Origin: Allobosea sp. 67-29
Lineage (GTDB): Bacteria > Pseudomonadota > Alphaproteobacteria > Rhizobiales > Beijerinckiaceae
Assembly: GCF_001898115.1 (NCBI RefSeq)
Contig: NZ_MKSQ01000014.1
Location: 62,001-126,000, forward strand
Direction: 5' to 3'
DNA: 64,000 nt
Positions 16,431 to 26,174 of this stretch are shown here, piece by piece. A program made the translations under genes and the position numbers. How positions within the stretch are numbered: the stretch's first letter is position 1; each line of letters starts with the position of its first letter. Under the pieces are notes generated by a model, which saw only the letters and a list, made by a program, of their open reading frames with translations, did no database searches and was not told the origin of the DNA.

Positions 16431-17981
16431 CTAGCACGCGACGTCGCGGCTGGAGCGTTCGTAGAGCGTGGCGCCCGAGCGTGCGTCGACGCCCTCCAGG
16501 CTGACCTCGTAGCCCCACAGCATCTGGATATGGCGTAGCGTCGCGTCGCAGCTTCCGCCTTCCAGCAGGATGCCGTCATTGACCTTGTGCTGCAGGCGCA
16601 GATGTCTCTGGCCGAGCAGGTCGACATCCACCACCTGGATATCGACAGGGCTCGCACCGATGTCGTAGCGCCGCGCGAGGCCGGAGCGGATGCGCTCATA
16701 GCCGCGCTCGTTATGGATCGAGGCGACGCCGTAGGACCTTTCGTTCGCCGTGTCCGAGAGCAGGAACATCCGCCATTTCCGGATCAGGGCCGGGCTGAGG
16801 TACTGGCGGATGAAGGACTCGTCGCGGTGGTTCGCCCAGGCGTCGAGCAGGATGCCGCGCCAGTCGCCGGCTCCCGCCATGTCCGGAAACCAGTCGCGGT
16901 CCTCCGCCGTCGGCTCGGTCGCGATCCTCCTGATGTCGAGCATCATGTCGAGGCCCAGCGCATAGGGATTGATGCCGGAATAGCGCGGGTCGTCGAAGCC
17001 CGGCTGGAATACGACGTTCGAATGGTTGCGCAGGATCTCCAGCATCGCGCCTTCGCCGATGCGGCCGCGGTCGAACAGCGCGTTCATCACGGTGTAGTGC
17101 ACGAAGGTCGCGCAGCCCTCGTTCATCACCTGCGTCTGCCGCTGCGGATAGAAATACTGTGCGATGACCCTCACGATCCGCAGAATCTCGCGCTGCCAGG
17201 GCTCAAGGATCAGGCTGTTCTTCTCGAGAAAGTAGAGCAGGTTCTCCTCGGGCAGGTTGAGCGCCTTCTTCCGCTCGGCGACGGCTTGTTCGATCTCGTC
17301 GGCCTTGCTGCCGTCGGCCGGGCGCGGCAGGGTGCGCCAGAGGTCGTTATAGGAGCGCTCCTCGTAGTCCAGCCTCTCGCGCAACTCGTCGCGCTGGCGG
17401 CCCGAAGAGAGTTTTGGCGGACGGCGGTAGCGGAACACGCCCTGTTCCATCAGCGCGTGTGCGGCGTCGAGGATCGCCTCGACCGCCGCCAGGCCGTGCC
17501 TCTCCTCGCACCGTGCGATGAAGCCCTTGGCGAAGTCGAGGTAGCCGAGGATCGTGTCCGCGTCCGTCCATTGCCGGAACAGGTAGTTGTTCTTGAAGAA
17601 GTGATTGTGCCCCAGCGCCGCATGCGCCGTCACCAGGGCCTGCAGCGCCATGGTGTTCTCTTCCATCAGATAGACGATGCAAGGGTCGGAGTTGATCACC
17701 AGCTCGTAGGCGAGGCCGCGGCCGCCTTTGCGGTAGAGCAGTTCCTGATGGAGGAAATGCTTGCCGAAAGACCAGTGGCGATACATCAGCGGCATGCCGA
17801 TCGAGGAATAGGCGTCGAGCATCTGCTCCGAGGAGATGACCTCCATCTGGACGGGATAGATGTCGAGGCCGAGTTCCTCCTTCGCCACCGCCTCGATGAC
17901 GTCGTAGGCATGCGACAAGGTCTGGAAATTCCAGTCGGATCCTGAGAAGAGCAGCGGGCCGGCGGGGGCGTGCCTGGACAT
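16431..17981 (-). CDS. SpoVR family protein (YcgB-like)
   Basis: A 516-residue member of the SpoVR/YcgB family, whose biochemical role is not established. The sequence opens with the family's LLFSGSDWNFQTL-type segment and continues with the conserved helical, histidine-rich core (for example RHWSFGKHF and GHNHFFKNN) and the INPYALG segment. It is the last gene of a three-gene operon prkA-yeaH-spoVR, a conserved set in non-sporulating Proteobacteria linked to stationary phase and nitrogen or osmotic stress. It starts 12 bases after the stop of the YeaH gene. The stop codon is close to the end of the tRNA-Glu gene on the other strand. Confidence 0.92.
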   Translation of the reverse strand: MSRHAPAGPLLFSGSDWNFQTLSHAYDVIEAVAKEELGLDIYPVQMEVISSEQMLDAYSSIGMPLMYRHWSFGKHFLHQELLYRKGGRGLAYELVINSDPCIVYLMEENTMALQALVTAHAALGHNHFFKNNYLFRQWTDADTILGYLDFAKGFIARCEERHGLAAVEAILDAAHALMEQGVFRYRRPPKLSSGRQRDELRERLDYEERSYNDLWRTLPRPADGSKADEIEQAVAERKKALNLPEENLLYFLEKNSLILEPWQREILRIVRVIAQYFYPQRQTQVMNEGCATFVHYTVMNALFDRGRIGEGAMLEILRNHSNVVFQPGFDDPRYSGINPYALGLDMMLDIRRIATEPTAEDRDWFPDMAGAGDWRGILLDAWANHRDESFIRQYLSPALIRKWRMFLLSDTANERSYGVASIHNERGYERIRSGLARRYDIGASPVDIQVVDVDLLGQRHLRLQHKVNDGILLEGGSCDATLRHIQMLWGYEVSLEGVDARSGATLYERSSRDVAC

Positions 17982-17992
17982 GAGGCCTCCCT

Positions 17993-19303
17993 TCAGCCAC
18001 GCCGCTGTGCGGGCTGCCGGGCGAAGAGCTGGCGGAACACCGGGTAGATGTCGGCCGCCTTCGCGATCCTGGTCATGTCGAAGTTTGGCCAGCTCTGCTT
18101 GACCTCGCGATATGCGCGCCAGAGCGAGGTGCCGTTGTCAGTCGCGCCGAAGATTTCGCTCTCGCGCTCGTCGATGATCTCGACATAGGCGAAATACTGG
18201 CACAGCGGCATGATGTCGCTGCGCAACAGCTTCAGGCAGTGTTCGGAATCCGCGGCGAGGTTGTCGCCGTCCGAAGCCTGGGCCGCATAGATGTTCCACT
18301 CCCGGCTGGGATAGCGCCGGGCGACGATGCGCTTCATCTCCTCGAGCGCGGTCGAGACGACGGTGCCGCCACTCTGGGGGCTGTGAAAGAACGTCTCCTC
18401 GTCCACCTCCTGCGCCGTGTGGGTATGGCGGATGAAGACGAGGTCCGTGCGCTCGTAGCGCCGTTTTAGGAACAGGTGCAGCAGGACGAAGAAGCGCTTG
18501 GCCAGATCCTTCTCGCGCTCGCCCATCGAACCGGAAACGTCCATCAGGCAGAACATCACGGCGTTGGCGTTTGGCTGCGGCAGGGTTTCGAAGCGGTTGA
18601 AGCGGATGTCGACCGGGTCGACGAAGGCGATGATCCGGCGCCGGCGCTCCAGGCGGTCGAGCTCCGCCCGGAGCGCGCCGATCCGCAGCGCCTTGTCCGG
18701 CGCCTTCCCCTCGTCCGCTTCGAGGCGCGCGAGCTCCCGCAGGATCGCTTCGATCTCCTCGCGTTTCGGTCGTCCGAGCGCGATACGCCGGCCATGGCTG
18801 TTGCGCATCGTGCGAGCCACGCTGATGTTGGTTGGCGAGCCGCTGACCGAGTAGCCGGCCCGCCGCGGCTTGTAGGCGAGGATCTCCTTGAGGGTGAGCT
18901 TGACCATGTCCGGCAGCTCGAGATCCTCGAAGAACAGGTCGAGCACTTCCTCGCGCGACAGCACGAAGCGAAAATCGTCCTCCGAATCCTCCATCCCGGG
19001 CGAGGTCCCCGTGCCAGCCGCCTCGCCCGGCTTCGGCACCCGGTCTCCCGCGATGAAATGCCGGTTGCCCGGCAGCACATGCTCACGGCGCCCGCTGTCC
19101 TTCGCCTCGCGGAAATGCGGCTCGCTCGTTCCGCTGGCCGGAAGCGAGACGGCGTGCTCGCGGTCGGCATCGGCGATCCGGCCGGAGCGGATCTGCTCCT
19201 GAATGGCGCGCTTCAGCTCTGCGCGTACGCGGCGCAGGAAGCGCTGGCGGTTGCCCAGGCTCTTGTCCTTCGGGTTGAGGCGGCGATCGATGAAGATCGG
19301 CAT
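17993..19303 (-). CDS. YeaH/YhbH family protein (DUF444)
   Basis: A 436-residue DUF444 protein. The N-terminal half is basic and disordered-looking (starts MPIFIDRRLNPKDKS). The C-terminal half is a von Willebrand A-like domain with a MIDAS-type DVSGSMG motif at about residue 255 and a following TDLVFIRHT segment. Members are always found with PrkA and SpoVR, and may act as partners or substrates of the kinase. It lies 18 bases after prkA and 11 bases before spoVR, in one operon. Confidence 0.93.
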   Translation of the reverse strand: MPIFIDRRLNPKDKSLGNRQRFLRRVRAELKRAIQEQIRSGRIADADREHAVSLPASGTSEPHFREAKDSGRREHVLPGNRHFIAGDRVPKPGEAAGTGTSPGMEDSEDDFRFVLSREEVLDLFFEDLELPDMVKLTLKEILAYKPRRAGYSVSGSPTNISVARTMRNSHGRRIALGRPKREEIEAILRELARLEADEGKAPDKALRIGALRAELDRLERRRRIIAFVDPVDIRFNRFETLPQPNANAVMFCLMDVSGSMGEREKDLAKRFFVLLHLFLKRRYERTDLVFIRHTHTAQEVDEETFFHSPQSGGTVVSTALEEMKRIVARRYPSREWNIYAAQASDGDNLAADSEHCLKLLRSDIMPLCQYFAYVEIIDERESEIFGATDNGTSLWRAYREVKQSWPNFDMTRIAKAADIYPVFRQLFARQPAQRRG

Positions 19304-19321
19304 GGCTCGCTCCGGCCGCGT

Positions 19322-21319
19322 TCAGCCCGCCTTGTTGACGCGCATGTACCAGTCCACCAGGCGGCGTACCTGGCGCTCGGTGTAGCCGCGCTCGACCATG
19401 CGCTGGACGAAGCCGTGGTGCCGCTTCTCGGTCACGCTGTCCTGCTTCGAGCCGAAGCTGATGACGGGAAGCAGGTCCTCGACCTGCCCGAACATCCGCT
19501 TCTCGATCACTTCGCGCAGCTTCTCGTAGCTGGTCCAGGACGGGTTGCGGCCGTTGTTGCGGGCTCGGGCCCGCAAGGTGAACTTCACCACCTCATTGCG
19601 GAAGTCCTTGGGATTGGCGATGCCGGCCGGCTTCTCGATCTGCGACAATTCGTTGTCGAGAATCTGCCTGTTCAGGATCTGGCCGGTGTCGGGATCCTTG
19701 TAGTCCTGGTCCTCGACCCAGGCGTCGGCATAGGCGATGTAGCGGTCGAACAGGTTCTGGCCGTACTCGCCATAGGATTCCAGATACGCCTTCTGGATCT
19801 CGTGGCCGATGAACTCGGCATAGCGCGTCGCGATTTCCGACTTGATGAAGTCGAGATAGGCGGCCTCCGTCTCCTTGGGGAACTGCTCGCGCTTGATTGC
19901 TCCCTCGAGGATATACATCAGATGCACCGGGTCGGCGGCCAGCTCCTGGGTGTCGTAGTTGAAGGTTTGGGACAGGATCTTGAACGCGAAACGCGTGCTG
20001 ATCCCGGTCATGCCCTCGTCGACCCCGGCCGCGTCGCGATATTCCTGGATCGCCTTGGCCCTCGGCTCCAGCTCCTTCAGGTTTTCGCCGTCATAGACGC
20101 GCATCTTCGTATAGAGCGGGGAGGTCTCGAACTCGGCCAGCCGCGTCGAGACCGAGAAGCGGCTGAGGATGTCGAGCACCTCCGGTGCGCAGGGGCTGTC
20201 GGCCAGCTCGCTCTCGCGCAGCAGCTTCTCGTAGATCTGCCGCTCCTCGGTGACGCGCAGGCAATAGGGAACCTTGACCACCAGGATCCGGTCGAGGAAG
20301 GCCTCGTTGTTCTTGTTGTTCTTGAACTGGAGCCATTCGGACTCGTTGGAATGCGCCAGCACGATCCCCTGGTAGGGGAAGGCGCCGAAATTCTCGGTGC
20401 CGTTGTAGCTGCCCTCTTGCGTCGCCGTGAGCAGCGGGTGGAGCACCTTGATCGGAGCCTTGAACATCTCGACGAATTCGAGAAGCCCTTGCGTGGTTCG
20501 GTTGAGGCCGCCGCTGTAGGAATAGGCGTCGGGGTCGGACTGGCTGAAGTTCTCGAGCTGGCGGATGTCGACCTTGCCGACGAGCGTCGAGACGTCCTGA
20601 TTGTTCTCGTCGCCCGGTTCGGTCTTGGCGATGCCGATCTGGCGCAGGCGCGACGGCTTCAGCTTGACGACGCTGAACTTCGAGATGTCGCCCGACATCT
20701 CGTCGAGCCGCTTCGTCGCCCAGGGCGACATCAGCCCGGTCAGCCGCCGTCGGGCGATGCCGTATTTCTCCTCGAAGAGACCGCCCATGCGCTCGGGCCG
20801 GAACAGGCCGAGCGGCGACTCGAACACCGGGCTGATCCGGTCCCCCACCTTGAGCGTGTAGAAGGGCCGCTCCTCCATCAGCTTCTTGAGCTGCTCGGCG
20901 AGCGATGACTTGCCGCCGCCGACCGGTCCGAGCAGGTAGAGGATCTGCTTGCGCTCCTCCAGCCCCTGCGAGGCGTAGCGGAAATAGCCGGCGATGCGCT
21001 CGATCGTATCCTCCATGCCGAAGAAATCGGCGAAGGATGGATAGATCTTGATCGTCCTGTTGGCGAAGATCCTGCCCAGGCGTTCGTCATGGCTGGTGTC
21101 GAGCAATTTCGGTGCCCCGATGGCCTCGACCATGCGCTCCGCGGCGGAGGCATACATCGATTTGTCCTCGCGGCAGGCCAGCAGGTATTCCTGCAGGCTC
21201 ATCTCCTCCTGCGAATAGCTTCGATAGTCCTCGGAGAACAGGCGGAAGACTTCGCTCTCTCTCTCGGTCATGGCAGCCATCCAGCGATGGTCCGTCGTAG
21301 CGACGACGGCTTCTGACAC
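19322..21319 (-). CDS. prkA: PrkA family serine protein kinase (YeaG-like)
   Basis: A 665-residue PrkA/YeaG-type protein, an AAA+ domain joined to a C-terminal kinase-like domain. The family shows Ser/Thr phosphorylation or protease-like activity and acts in stationary-phase and nutrient-stress control. The Walker A segment GPVGGGKSSLAE lies at about residues 109-120, after the conserved LQEYLLACREDKSMYASAAERM region and GMEDTIERI. The first gene of the prkA-yeaH-spoVR operon. The chosen start is a GTG at 21319 with AGAGGA upstream; an ATG at 21271 gives a length closer to E. coli YeaG (644 residues) and is a real alternative. Confidence 0.94.
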   Translation of the reverse strand: MSEAVVATTDHRWMAAMTERESEVFRLFSEDYRSYSQEEMSLQEYLLACREDKSMYASAAERMVEAIGAPKLLDTSHDERLGRIFANRTIKIYPSFADFFGMEDTIERIAGYFRYASQGLEERKQILYLLGPVGGGKSSLAEQLKKLMEERPFYTLKVGDRISPVFESPLGLFRPERMGGLFEEKYGIARRRLTGLMSPWATKRLDEMSGDISKFSVVKLKPSRLRQIGIAKTEPGDENNQDVSTLVGKVDIRQLENFSQSDPDAYSYSGGLNRTTQGLLEFVEMFKAPIKVLHPLLTATQEGSYNGTENFGAFPYQGIVLAHSNESEWLQFKNNKNNEAFLDRILVVKVPYCLRVTEERQIYEKLLRESELADSPCAPEVLDILSRFSVSTRLAEFETSPLYTKMRVYDGENLKELEPRAKAIQEYRDAAGVDEGMTGISTRFAFKILSQTFNYDTQELAADPVHLMYILEGAIKREQFPKETEAAYLDFIKSEIATRYAEFIGHEIQKAYLESYGEYGQNLFDRYIAYADAWVEDQDYKDPDTGQILNRQILDNELSQIEKPAGIANPKDFRNEVVKFTLRARARNNGRNPSWTSYEKLREVIEKRMFGQVEDLLPVISFGSKQDSVTEKRHHGFVQRMVERGYTERQVRRLVDWYMRVNKAG

Positions 21320-21438
21320 TCAACAGGTGATCCTCTGGCGAAGTTCCTGGCAATGGACACTTTGACGCATCGGGCCCGTTCGGTCGGCGCCGGGCGGGGT
21401 CGCGGCGGTCGGAGCGCGTCGACCGCCGCCTCGGCCGG

Positions 21439-22065
21439 CTAGCGCCGGCTCACGGCGCGCACCACGCCGCTCTTGCCTCCGCCGCAATAAAAGCGTCCGT
21501 CGCGGTCGGCTTCCAGGCCGGAGATGAAGGTGCCTTCGGGCATGTGCAGGCTTTCGAGCACTTCCCCTGTCGCGGGATCGATCCGCCGGAGCTCGCTCTC
21601 GTCGTTCTCCCAGGTCGCATGCCACAATTCGCCATCCGCCCAGGTTACGCCGGTGACGAAGCGGTTGGACTGCAGGGTGCGCAGCACCTTGCCGGTCTCC
21701 GGGTCGACCTGGTGAATCTGGCGTTCCCGGTAGTGGCCGACCCAGAGCGAGCCCTCGGCCCAGGCGAGGCCGGAATCGGCGCCGCCGGCAGGTGCGGGGA
21801 TCGTCGAAAGCACACGTCCGTTTTCGGGGTCGATCTTCTGGATGCGATCTTCGGCGATCTGGTAGAGATGCCGGCCGTCGAAGGCGGTTCCGGCATGGGC
21901 CGGAACATCCAGGCTGCGCAGGGTCTTGCCGCTGTCCGGGTCGAGCGCGTTCAGCCTGTCGCCGGACGCGAACCAGACGTTTTTGCCGTCGTGGCCGACA
22001 CCGTGTATCGCCTCCACGCCGGGGAAGGGGCCGTATTCACGAAGGATCGTCGCTGTCCTGGTCAT
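21439..22065 (-). CDS. Beta-propeller (NHL/Vgb-like) repeat protein
   Basis: A 208-residue protein made of five or so repeats of about 40 residues with a D-P-x-(T/S)-G-K/E-V-L core (LDPDSGKTL, IDPENGRVL, VDPETGKVL, IDPATGEVL), the mark of a beta-propeller of the SMP-30/Vgb/glutaminyl-cyclotransferase kind. There is no signal peptide, so it should be cytoplasmic. No catalytic residues can be picked. ATG 22065 is chosen because the longer open frame back to 22293 adds unconserved Arg/Ala-rich sequence that overlaps the neighbouring gene. It starts 38 bases after the stop of the winged-helix regulator gene on the same strand, so the two are probably co-transcribed. Confidence 0.75.
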   Translation of the reverse strand: MTRTATILREYGPFPGVEAIHGVGHDGKNVWFASGDRLNALDPDSGKTLRSLDVPAHAGTAFDGRHLYQIAEDRIQKIDPENGRVLSTIPAPAGGADSGLAWAEGSLWVGHYRERQIHQVDPETGKVLRTLQSNRFVTGVTWADGELWHATWENDESELRRIDPATGEVLESLHMPEGTFISGLEADRDGRFYCGGGKSGVVRAVSRR

Positions 22066-22103
22066 TGCATGAACTCCTATGATCGTGGGGACCGAGACAG
22101 GGT

Positions 22104-23324
22104 CTAGCCATCCGACGGCGGAGCCGGGAGTAACAAGCTTGTCGGGAAACCGGGCACCGGCGGCGTCAGCCAGCGCCGCGCCCGGGCCTTGCCGAAGGAC
22201 TGGATCCGGCCGGCGGCGGCCAGCGCTTCGAGCATGCGCTGCGTGTTGCGCTGGCTGGTGTCGAGCGCCAACGCCAGCGCAGAGCTCGACCAAGCCTCGC
22301 CGTCGGCGAGCAGGGCGAGCACATCCGCATGCGGCTCTTCCAGCGGCTGGGCCAGGACCACCACTGCGTCCGCGCGGTGCGGCTTCAGGACGAAGCCTCG
22401 CCTGGTCGCGTCGATCCGCGCCAGGCCCTGCAACGCGGCGCGCAGCCGCCCGATCTCCACGCGCAGGCGGGCACGATGCGATTCATCGGCCTCCTTGGCG
22501 CGGAAGGCGCGCGTGAGCAGCGTCTGGCGCGAAGCATCCTCCGGCCAGGCTTCCGCCAGGCACCGTGCCAGGGCGAAAAGGACCGGCCGCGTGGCGAGCG
22601 GGACGGCCGTGCCCGCCTGCCGCACGACGTTGCGGCAGGAGTCGATGATGAAGTCCTGCGAGGCGAGGAGCGCCGCGACCTCGGCGAGGTCGAGCGAGCG
22701 CCGGATGCCCCCGCTGATGAACTGCGCTGCCGGAGCCTCCAGGATCTGCGCGGCTGCCTCGACCTCCGCCGCGAGGGCGGCAATGCCGGCGCGCCGGGCC
22801 GCTTCCCCTGCGCGGGCAAAGGCCGCCCGGGCTGGTTCGGGTTGCAGCCGCCGGAGCGCGATGCCGCCGATGGCGAGGGCACGCGCGGCCTCAAGCGCCG
22901 GTGGCAGCGGCGCGGAGGTGAAGCCGGCGAGAAGCTTCTCCGCCTCGCCGAGCCGGCCGATCAGGAGCAGGCGCCGGATCGCGAGCGTGCGCGCATGGGC
23001 GGCATTGACGCGGTCGCCATGCGCTTCCAGCGTCGCCCGCGCCGCATCGAGCGCCTTCGGCGGCCAGCCGAGATCGCGGGAGACCAGGGCGATTTCCGCC
23101 TCGGCGACGATACAGCGGGCACGCGCGACCGGTTCGCGCAGGCCGAAGCTCCGGCCGGCCCGCTTGAGCAGTGCCTTGGCCCTGGCCAGGTCGCCGAGCT
23201 GCGCCATCGCGATGCCGCGTAGCGCAAGGGCAGGCGCGTCCTCGCGCAGCGCGACGCGGTTGAGCGCGCCGAACGGGTCTCCGGCTGCCAGGGCGCGCCC
23301 GGCCGCAGTGATCAGCGAATCCAT
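22104..23324 (-). CDS. TPR-like helix-repeat protein with C-terminal winged-helix domain
   Basis: A 406-residue alanine-rich protein. Residues 1-240 form tandem helical pairs of TPR-like character (ALALRGIAMAQLGDLARAKALL and similar). Residues 250-330 hold an Arg-rich helical segment with FRAKEADESHRARLRVEIGRLR. The C-terminal 70 residues look like a winged helix (SSSALALALDTSQRNTQRML, then a GRIQSFGKARARRW wing), so it is probably a transcription factor. Its target could be the divergent DUF899 gene 124 bases away. It is followed by the beta-propeller gene. The protein is much longer than ordinary MarR/ArsR regulators, and I cannot name the family with certainty. Confidence 0.6.
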   Translation of the reverse strand: MDSLITAAGRALAAGDPFGALNRVALREDAPALALRGIAMAQLGDLARAKALLKRAGRSFGLREPVARARCIVAEAEIALVSRDLGWPPKALDAARATLEAHGDRVNAAHARTLAIRRLLLIGRLGEAEKLLAGFTSAPLPPALEAARALAIGGIALRRLQPEPARAAFARAGEAARRAGIAALAAEVEAAAQILEAPAAQFISGGIRRSLDLAEVAALLASQDFIIDSCRNVVRQAGTAVPLATRPVLFALARCLAEAWPEDASRQTLLTRAFRAKEADESHRARLRVEIGRLRAALQGLARIDATRRGFVLKPHRADAVVVLAQPLEEPHADVLALLADGEAWSSSALALALDTSQRNTQRMLEALAAAGRIQSFGKARARRWLTPPVPGFPTSLLLPAPPSDG

Positions 23325-23448
23325 CTCGGCGCTCCGAATCCCGCCAAACTTGTCACTCCCGCCCCAGGCCGTGCCGGACCTACTCCTGCCGGCGACGTCG
23401 CATCGCGAAACGGCGGGCGGCGAAAGTCAACCGACAGGAGCAAGCATC

Positions 23449-24240
23449 ATGACGGCTCATCTCACCGGCACCCGCGAGGACTGGCTGAAGGCCCGCCTCG
23501 ATCTCCTGGCCGCGGAGAAGGCCCTGACGAGGCAGAGCGACGCGGTCGCCCGGCAGCGCCAGGCCTTGCCTTGGGTCAAGGTCGACAAGGCCTATCGCTT
23601 CGTCACCGAGGCCGGGCCCGCGAAACTGGAGGACCTGTTCGCCGGCCGTTCCCAGCTTCTGGTCTATCACTTCATGTTTGGGGCGGATTTCAGTGCCGGC
23701 TGCCCCTCCTGCTCGCTGATCGCGGATGGGTTCGACGGCATCCACGTCCATCTCGCCAACCATGACGTCGCGCTGACCGCCGTCTCCCTGGCGCCTCTCG
23801 ACAAGCTCGTCGCCTTCAAGCGGAGAATGGGCTGGAGTTTTCCCTGGGCCTCGTCAGCGACGAGCAGCTTCAACTTCGACTTCAACACCTCCTTCACCGA
23901 GGAGCAGGAGAGGCAGGGAGCGATCGACTACAACTTCCGCCGCGAGCCGCAGATGGACTGGAGCGGCAACGGCTTCGTGGCCGGGCTCGCAGCGCAAAGC
24001 GGCACGGACCCGGCCGGCTACATGCGCGAGCGTCCAGGCATGAGCGCCTTCGTCATGGAGGGCGGCGCGGTCTATCACACATATTCGAGCTATGGGCGCG
24101 GTGTGGATGCGATCTGGAGCGTCTATCCCTGGCTCGACCGTGCACCGAAGGGCCGCAACGAAAGCGAGGGCATCTGGTGGCGTCATCGTGACGCCTATGA
24201 AGCGCCGCCCGCGATCATGCCGTCGTCCTGCTGTTGCTGA
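23449..24240 (+). CDS. DUF899 family thioredoxin-like protein
   Basis: A 263-residue DUF899 protein, a group with a thioredoxin-like fold of unknown function. The family opening is clear (EDWLKARLDLLAAEKALTRQ), followed by the KVDKAYRF segment. A CPSC motif sits at residues 85-88 (DFSAGCPSCSLIADGFDG), in the position of a thioredoxin active site, and the VYHTYSSYGRGVD segment lies nearer the end. The protein ends in PSSCCC, an unusual triple cysteine. AGGAG at 23436-23440 is a good ribosome site for ATG 23449; the open frame upstream to 22189 is antisense to the regulator and is not coding. The gene is divergent from the winged-helix regulator. A redox or alkyl-hydroperoxide role is possible but not shown. 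Confidence 0.85.
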   Translation: MTAHLTGTREDWLKARLDLLAAEKALTRQSDAVARQRQALPWVKVDKAYRFVTEAGPAKLEDLFAGRSQLLVYHFMFGADFSAGCPSCSLIADGFDGIHVHLANHDVALTAVSLAPLDKLVAFKRRMGWSFPWASSATSSFNFDFNTSFTEEQERQGAIDYNFRREPQMDWSGNGFVAGLAAQSGTDPAGYMRERPGMSAFVMEGGAVYHTYSSYGRGVDAIWSVYPWLDRAPKGRNESEGIWWRHRDAYEAPPAIMPSSCCC

Positions 24241-24312
24241 GGACGGCAGGAGCTGTCGCGTCGGCCGCGGCGCTCCCTCCGGGATCAGAGGAGCTGCCCG
24301 GCCTCGGGCTGC

Positions 24313-25038
24313 TCAGCGATAGCTTCGCGGTGCAAGCCCGCGCGCGAACCATTCGATGAAACCGATGATGTCGAAGACGGGCCGCCCGGTCGCAGCCGCG
24401 ATCGCCGCCGAATGCGGCGGCAGATTGGTGCATTCGCAGAGGATCGCGCCGACATCGGGATGGCGCTCGACCAGTCTGCGGGCTGCCGCCACGACCTCGC
24501 TCTCGAGCGCCTCGACATCGGAGTCGCCGCCCTGGTTGCCGTAGACCCGGCGGAACAGGCTCTCCGGCGGCAGCCCCTCGACCGGCGTATCGGCGCGCAC
24601 GCCGACGGCTGCGAGATGGCGCGTCGTCAGCGCCTCGGCCGCGAAGGTCAGGATGCCGACCTGCTGCCCTCGCGGCAGCATCGCTTCGATCAGCGGCGCT
24701 TGCAGCAGGCTGCTGGTCGCCACCGGGACGGGCAGGGCTGCGGCCAGTTCCTTCTGGAGTAGGGCCAGGAAGCCGCAGCTCGTGGTGATGCCCCGGACGC
24801 CGCAGCCGATGAGATCATGCGCAGCGGCGATGAACGGCTCGAGGAATGCCTCCGGTCTTCCATGGACGATGGCCGCGGGGTCGGCACCGCGCACCACCCT
24901 GAACTGCACGGGGAAGGGCCAGCTGCGGCCGTTGCCGATATCGCCGGGCAATCGGCGGAAATGCGTATCGAGCATCAGCACCCCGATGCTGAGATCGCCG
25001 ACCACGCCACTTGTCGAAGGAAACTCGGTGCCGGTCAT
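24313..25038 (-). CDS. Aspartate/glutamate racemase family protein
   Basis: A 241-residue protein of the Asp/Glu/hydantoin racemase superfamily, whose members use two cysteines for cofactor-independent racemisation, or one for maleate isomerase-type chemistry. Both cysteines are visible: Cys88 in ITTSCGFLALL and Cys203 in LCECTNLPP. The usual N-terminal GVLMLDTHFRR and C-terminal FDIIGFIEW segments are present. The gene is last in a ten-gene operon of amino-acid uptake and oxidation, overlapping the dehydrogenase gene before it by four bases. Here it may convert an L-amino acid into the D-form taken by the flavoenzyme, an inference from context only. Isomerase activity is the alternative. Confidence 0.8.
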   Translation of the reverse strand: MTGTEFPSTSGVVGDLSIGVLMLDTHFRRLPGDIGNGRSWPFPVQFRVVRGADPAAIVHGRPEAFLEPFIAAAHDLIGCGVRGITTSCGFLALLQKELAAALPVPVATSSLLQAPLIEAMLPRGQQVGILTFAAEALTTRHLAAVGVRADTPVEGLPPESLFRRVYGNQGGDSDVEALESEVVAAARRLVERHPDVGAILCECTNLPPHSAAIAAATGRPVFDIIGFIEWFARGLAPRSYR

Positions 25039-26174
25039 CGCGACACCTCCTGCAGGGGCGGAGAGACTGCGGGTTCCGCCGGCTCGAAGAACCAGGCGAG
25101 GAAGCGGCTATCCTGCAGGAGCGCCGGCGGAATGTCCTCCTGCGCGAGCAGGCCCGGCTTGCCGATGATGCCGAGGCGCAGCAGGTCGAGCACCGCCGCC
25201 ACGTGGGAGGCGGCGGTTCGCCGCATCGCGCCGATCGAGGTGCCGCCGACCGCCAGAGGTTCGACCACGCGCAGGAAATGCGCCGCCTCACCCTTGCCGG
25301 GCAAGGCGGTGATCGAGACGAGAAGGCGGTCGTCGGCGATTTCCGGCAGGGCGTTGAGAAAGAGATTTCGCAGCAGATAGACGCGGTCGCGCAGTTTCAG
25401 CTCGTCGAGCAGGAACACCATCTGGGCGGCATGTCCTGGATAGCGGATCGTCTGCGACACCAGGTTCCCGACCGTCCCCGCGAGGCGGCGGCGCAGCGTG
25501 GCCGGGATGACGCCGGAGACGAAGACCTCGTAGTCCCGCCCCTCGATCTCCAGGGGGCTGACACCCGACAGCGGCGCGAGCTCGGCCTCCTGGCCTTCGA
25601 TCAAGGCAAGCGAGGCGCGGGTATATTCGCGCAAGGTCGCGTCGACATCCCAGATCAGCCCGTAGCCGAGGCAGCCCGACGGCGTCGGCGGCAGTGCGCC
25701 GATGCGCACCGCGATATCCGGCTTGCCCTCGCAACGCGCCGCGAGGTCCAGCACCAGCCCGGAGACCAGCCCCGGCGAGATGCCGCACTGCGGGACGAAG
25801 CATCCCGAGGCAACCCGCGCTTCGCTGCGCACCGCCTCCAGGGCGGTGCCATCGTCGCCGAGGTCGAGATAGTGGCAGCCGTTGCGCCGGGCGGCGGCCG
25901 CCACCATGGGCGTCGCCGAGGCCGGCAGGGCCGCTACCACGGCGTCCACCCCCGTTAGAAGTCGGTCGAAGGCGGTGGCATCGGCGGGATCGGCCTCGAG
26001 GAACGGCAGGCCGAGTGCTCCGGCCCTGCGACAGCCGGGCTCGGTCGGATCGGCCAGCAGGATCTCGAATTCCGGGGTCTCGCGCAGGAGCAACGCCAGC
26101 GCGATGCCGATCCGGCCGGCACCGGCGATGACGACCCTGAACGGCCGGCCGGCGGTCTCACGCGGTTCAGCCAT
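25035..26174 (-). CDS. Saccharopine/lysine dehydrogenase-like oxidoreductase
   Basis: A 379-residue NAD(P)-dependent enzyme of the saccharopine dehydrogenase family. The N terminus has the dinucleotide motif AGAGRIG (about residues 17-23) followed by an acidic residue after strand 2 (LLADP). The C-terminal catalytic domain is the short version seen in L-lysine 6-dehydrogenase and carboxynorspermidine dehydrogenase-like enzymes, with [15 protein letters not shown] and [15 protein letters not shown]. It may oxidise an amino acid or reduce a cyclic imine. It overlaps the ATPase gene by eight bases and the racemase gene by four, so it belongs to the operon. It is not part of classical hydroxyproline pathways, which makes its role here a question. 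Confidence 0.82.
   Translation of the reverse strand: MAEPRETAGRPFRVVIAGAGRIGIALALLLRETPEFEILLADPTEPGCRRAGALGLPFLEADPADATAFDRLLTGVDAVVAALPASATPMVAAAARRNGCHYLDLGDDGTALEAVRSEARVASGCFVPQCGISPGLVSGLVLDLAARCEGKPDIAVRIGALPPTPSGCLGYGLIWDVDATLREYTRASLALIEGQEAELAPLSGVSPLEIEGRDYEVFVSGVIPATLRRRLAGTVGNLVSQTIRYPGHAAQMVFLLDELKLRDRVYLLRNLFLNALPEIADDRLLVSITALPGKGEAAHFLRVVEPLAVGGTSIGAMRRTAASHVAAVLDLLRLGIIGKPGLLAQEDIPPALLQDSRFLAWFFEPAEPAVSPPLQEVSR

Noticed and set aside
18476..20908. An 810-codon plus-strand frame across the YeaH and PrkA genes
   Set aside because: Antisense to two well-conserved genes. The amino acid composition (Asp/Val/Leu/Arg repeats) is typical of the antisense of GC-rich codons.
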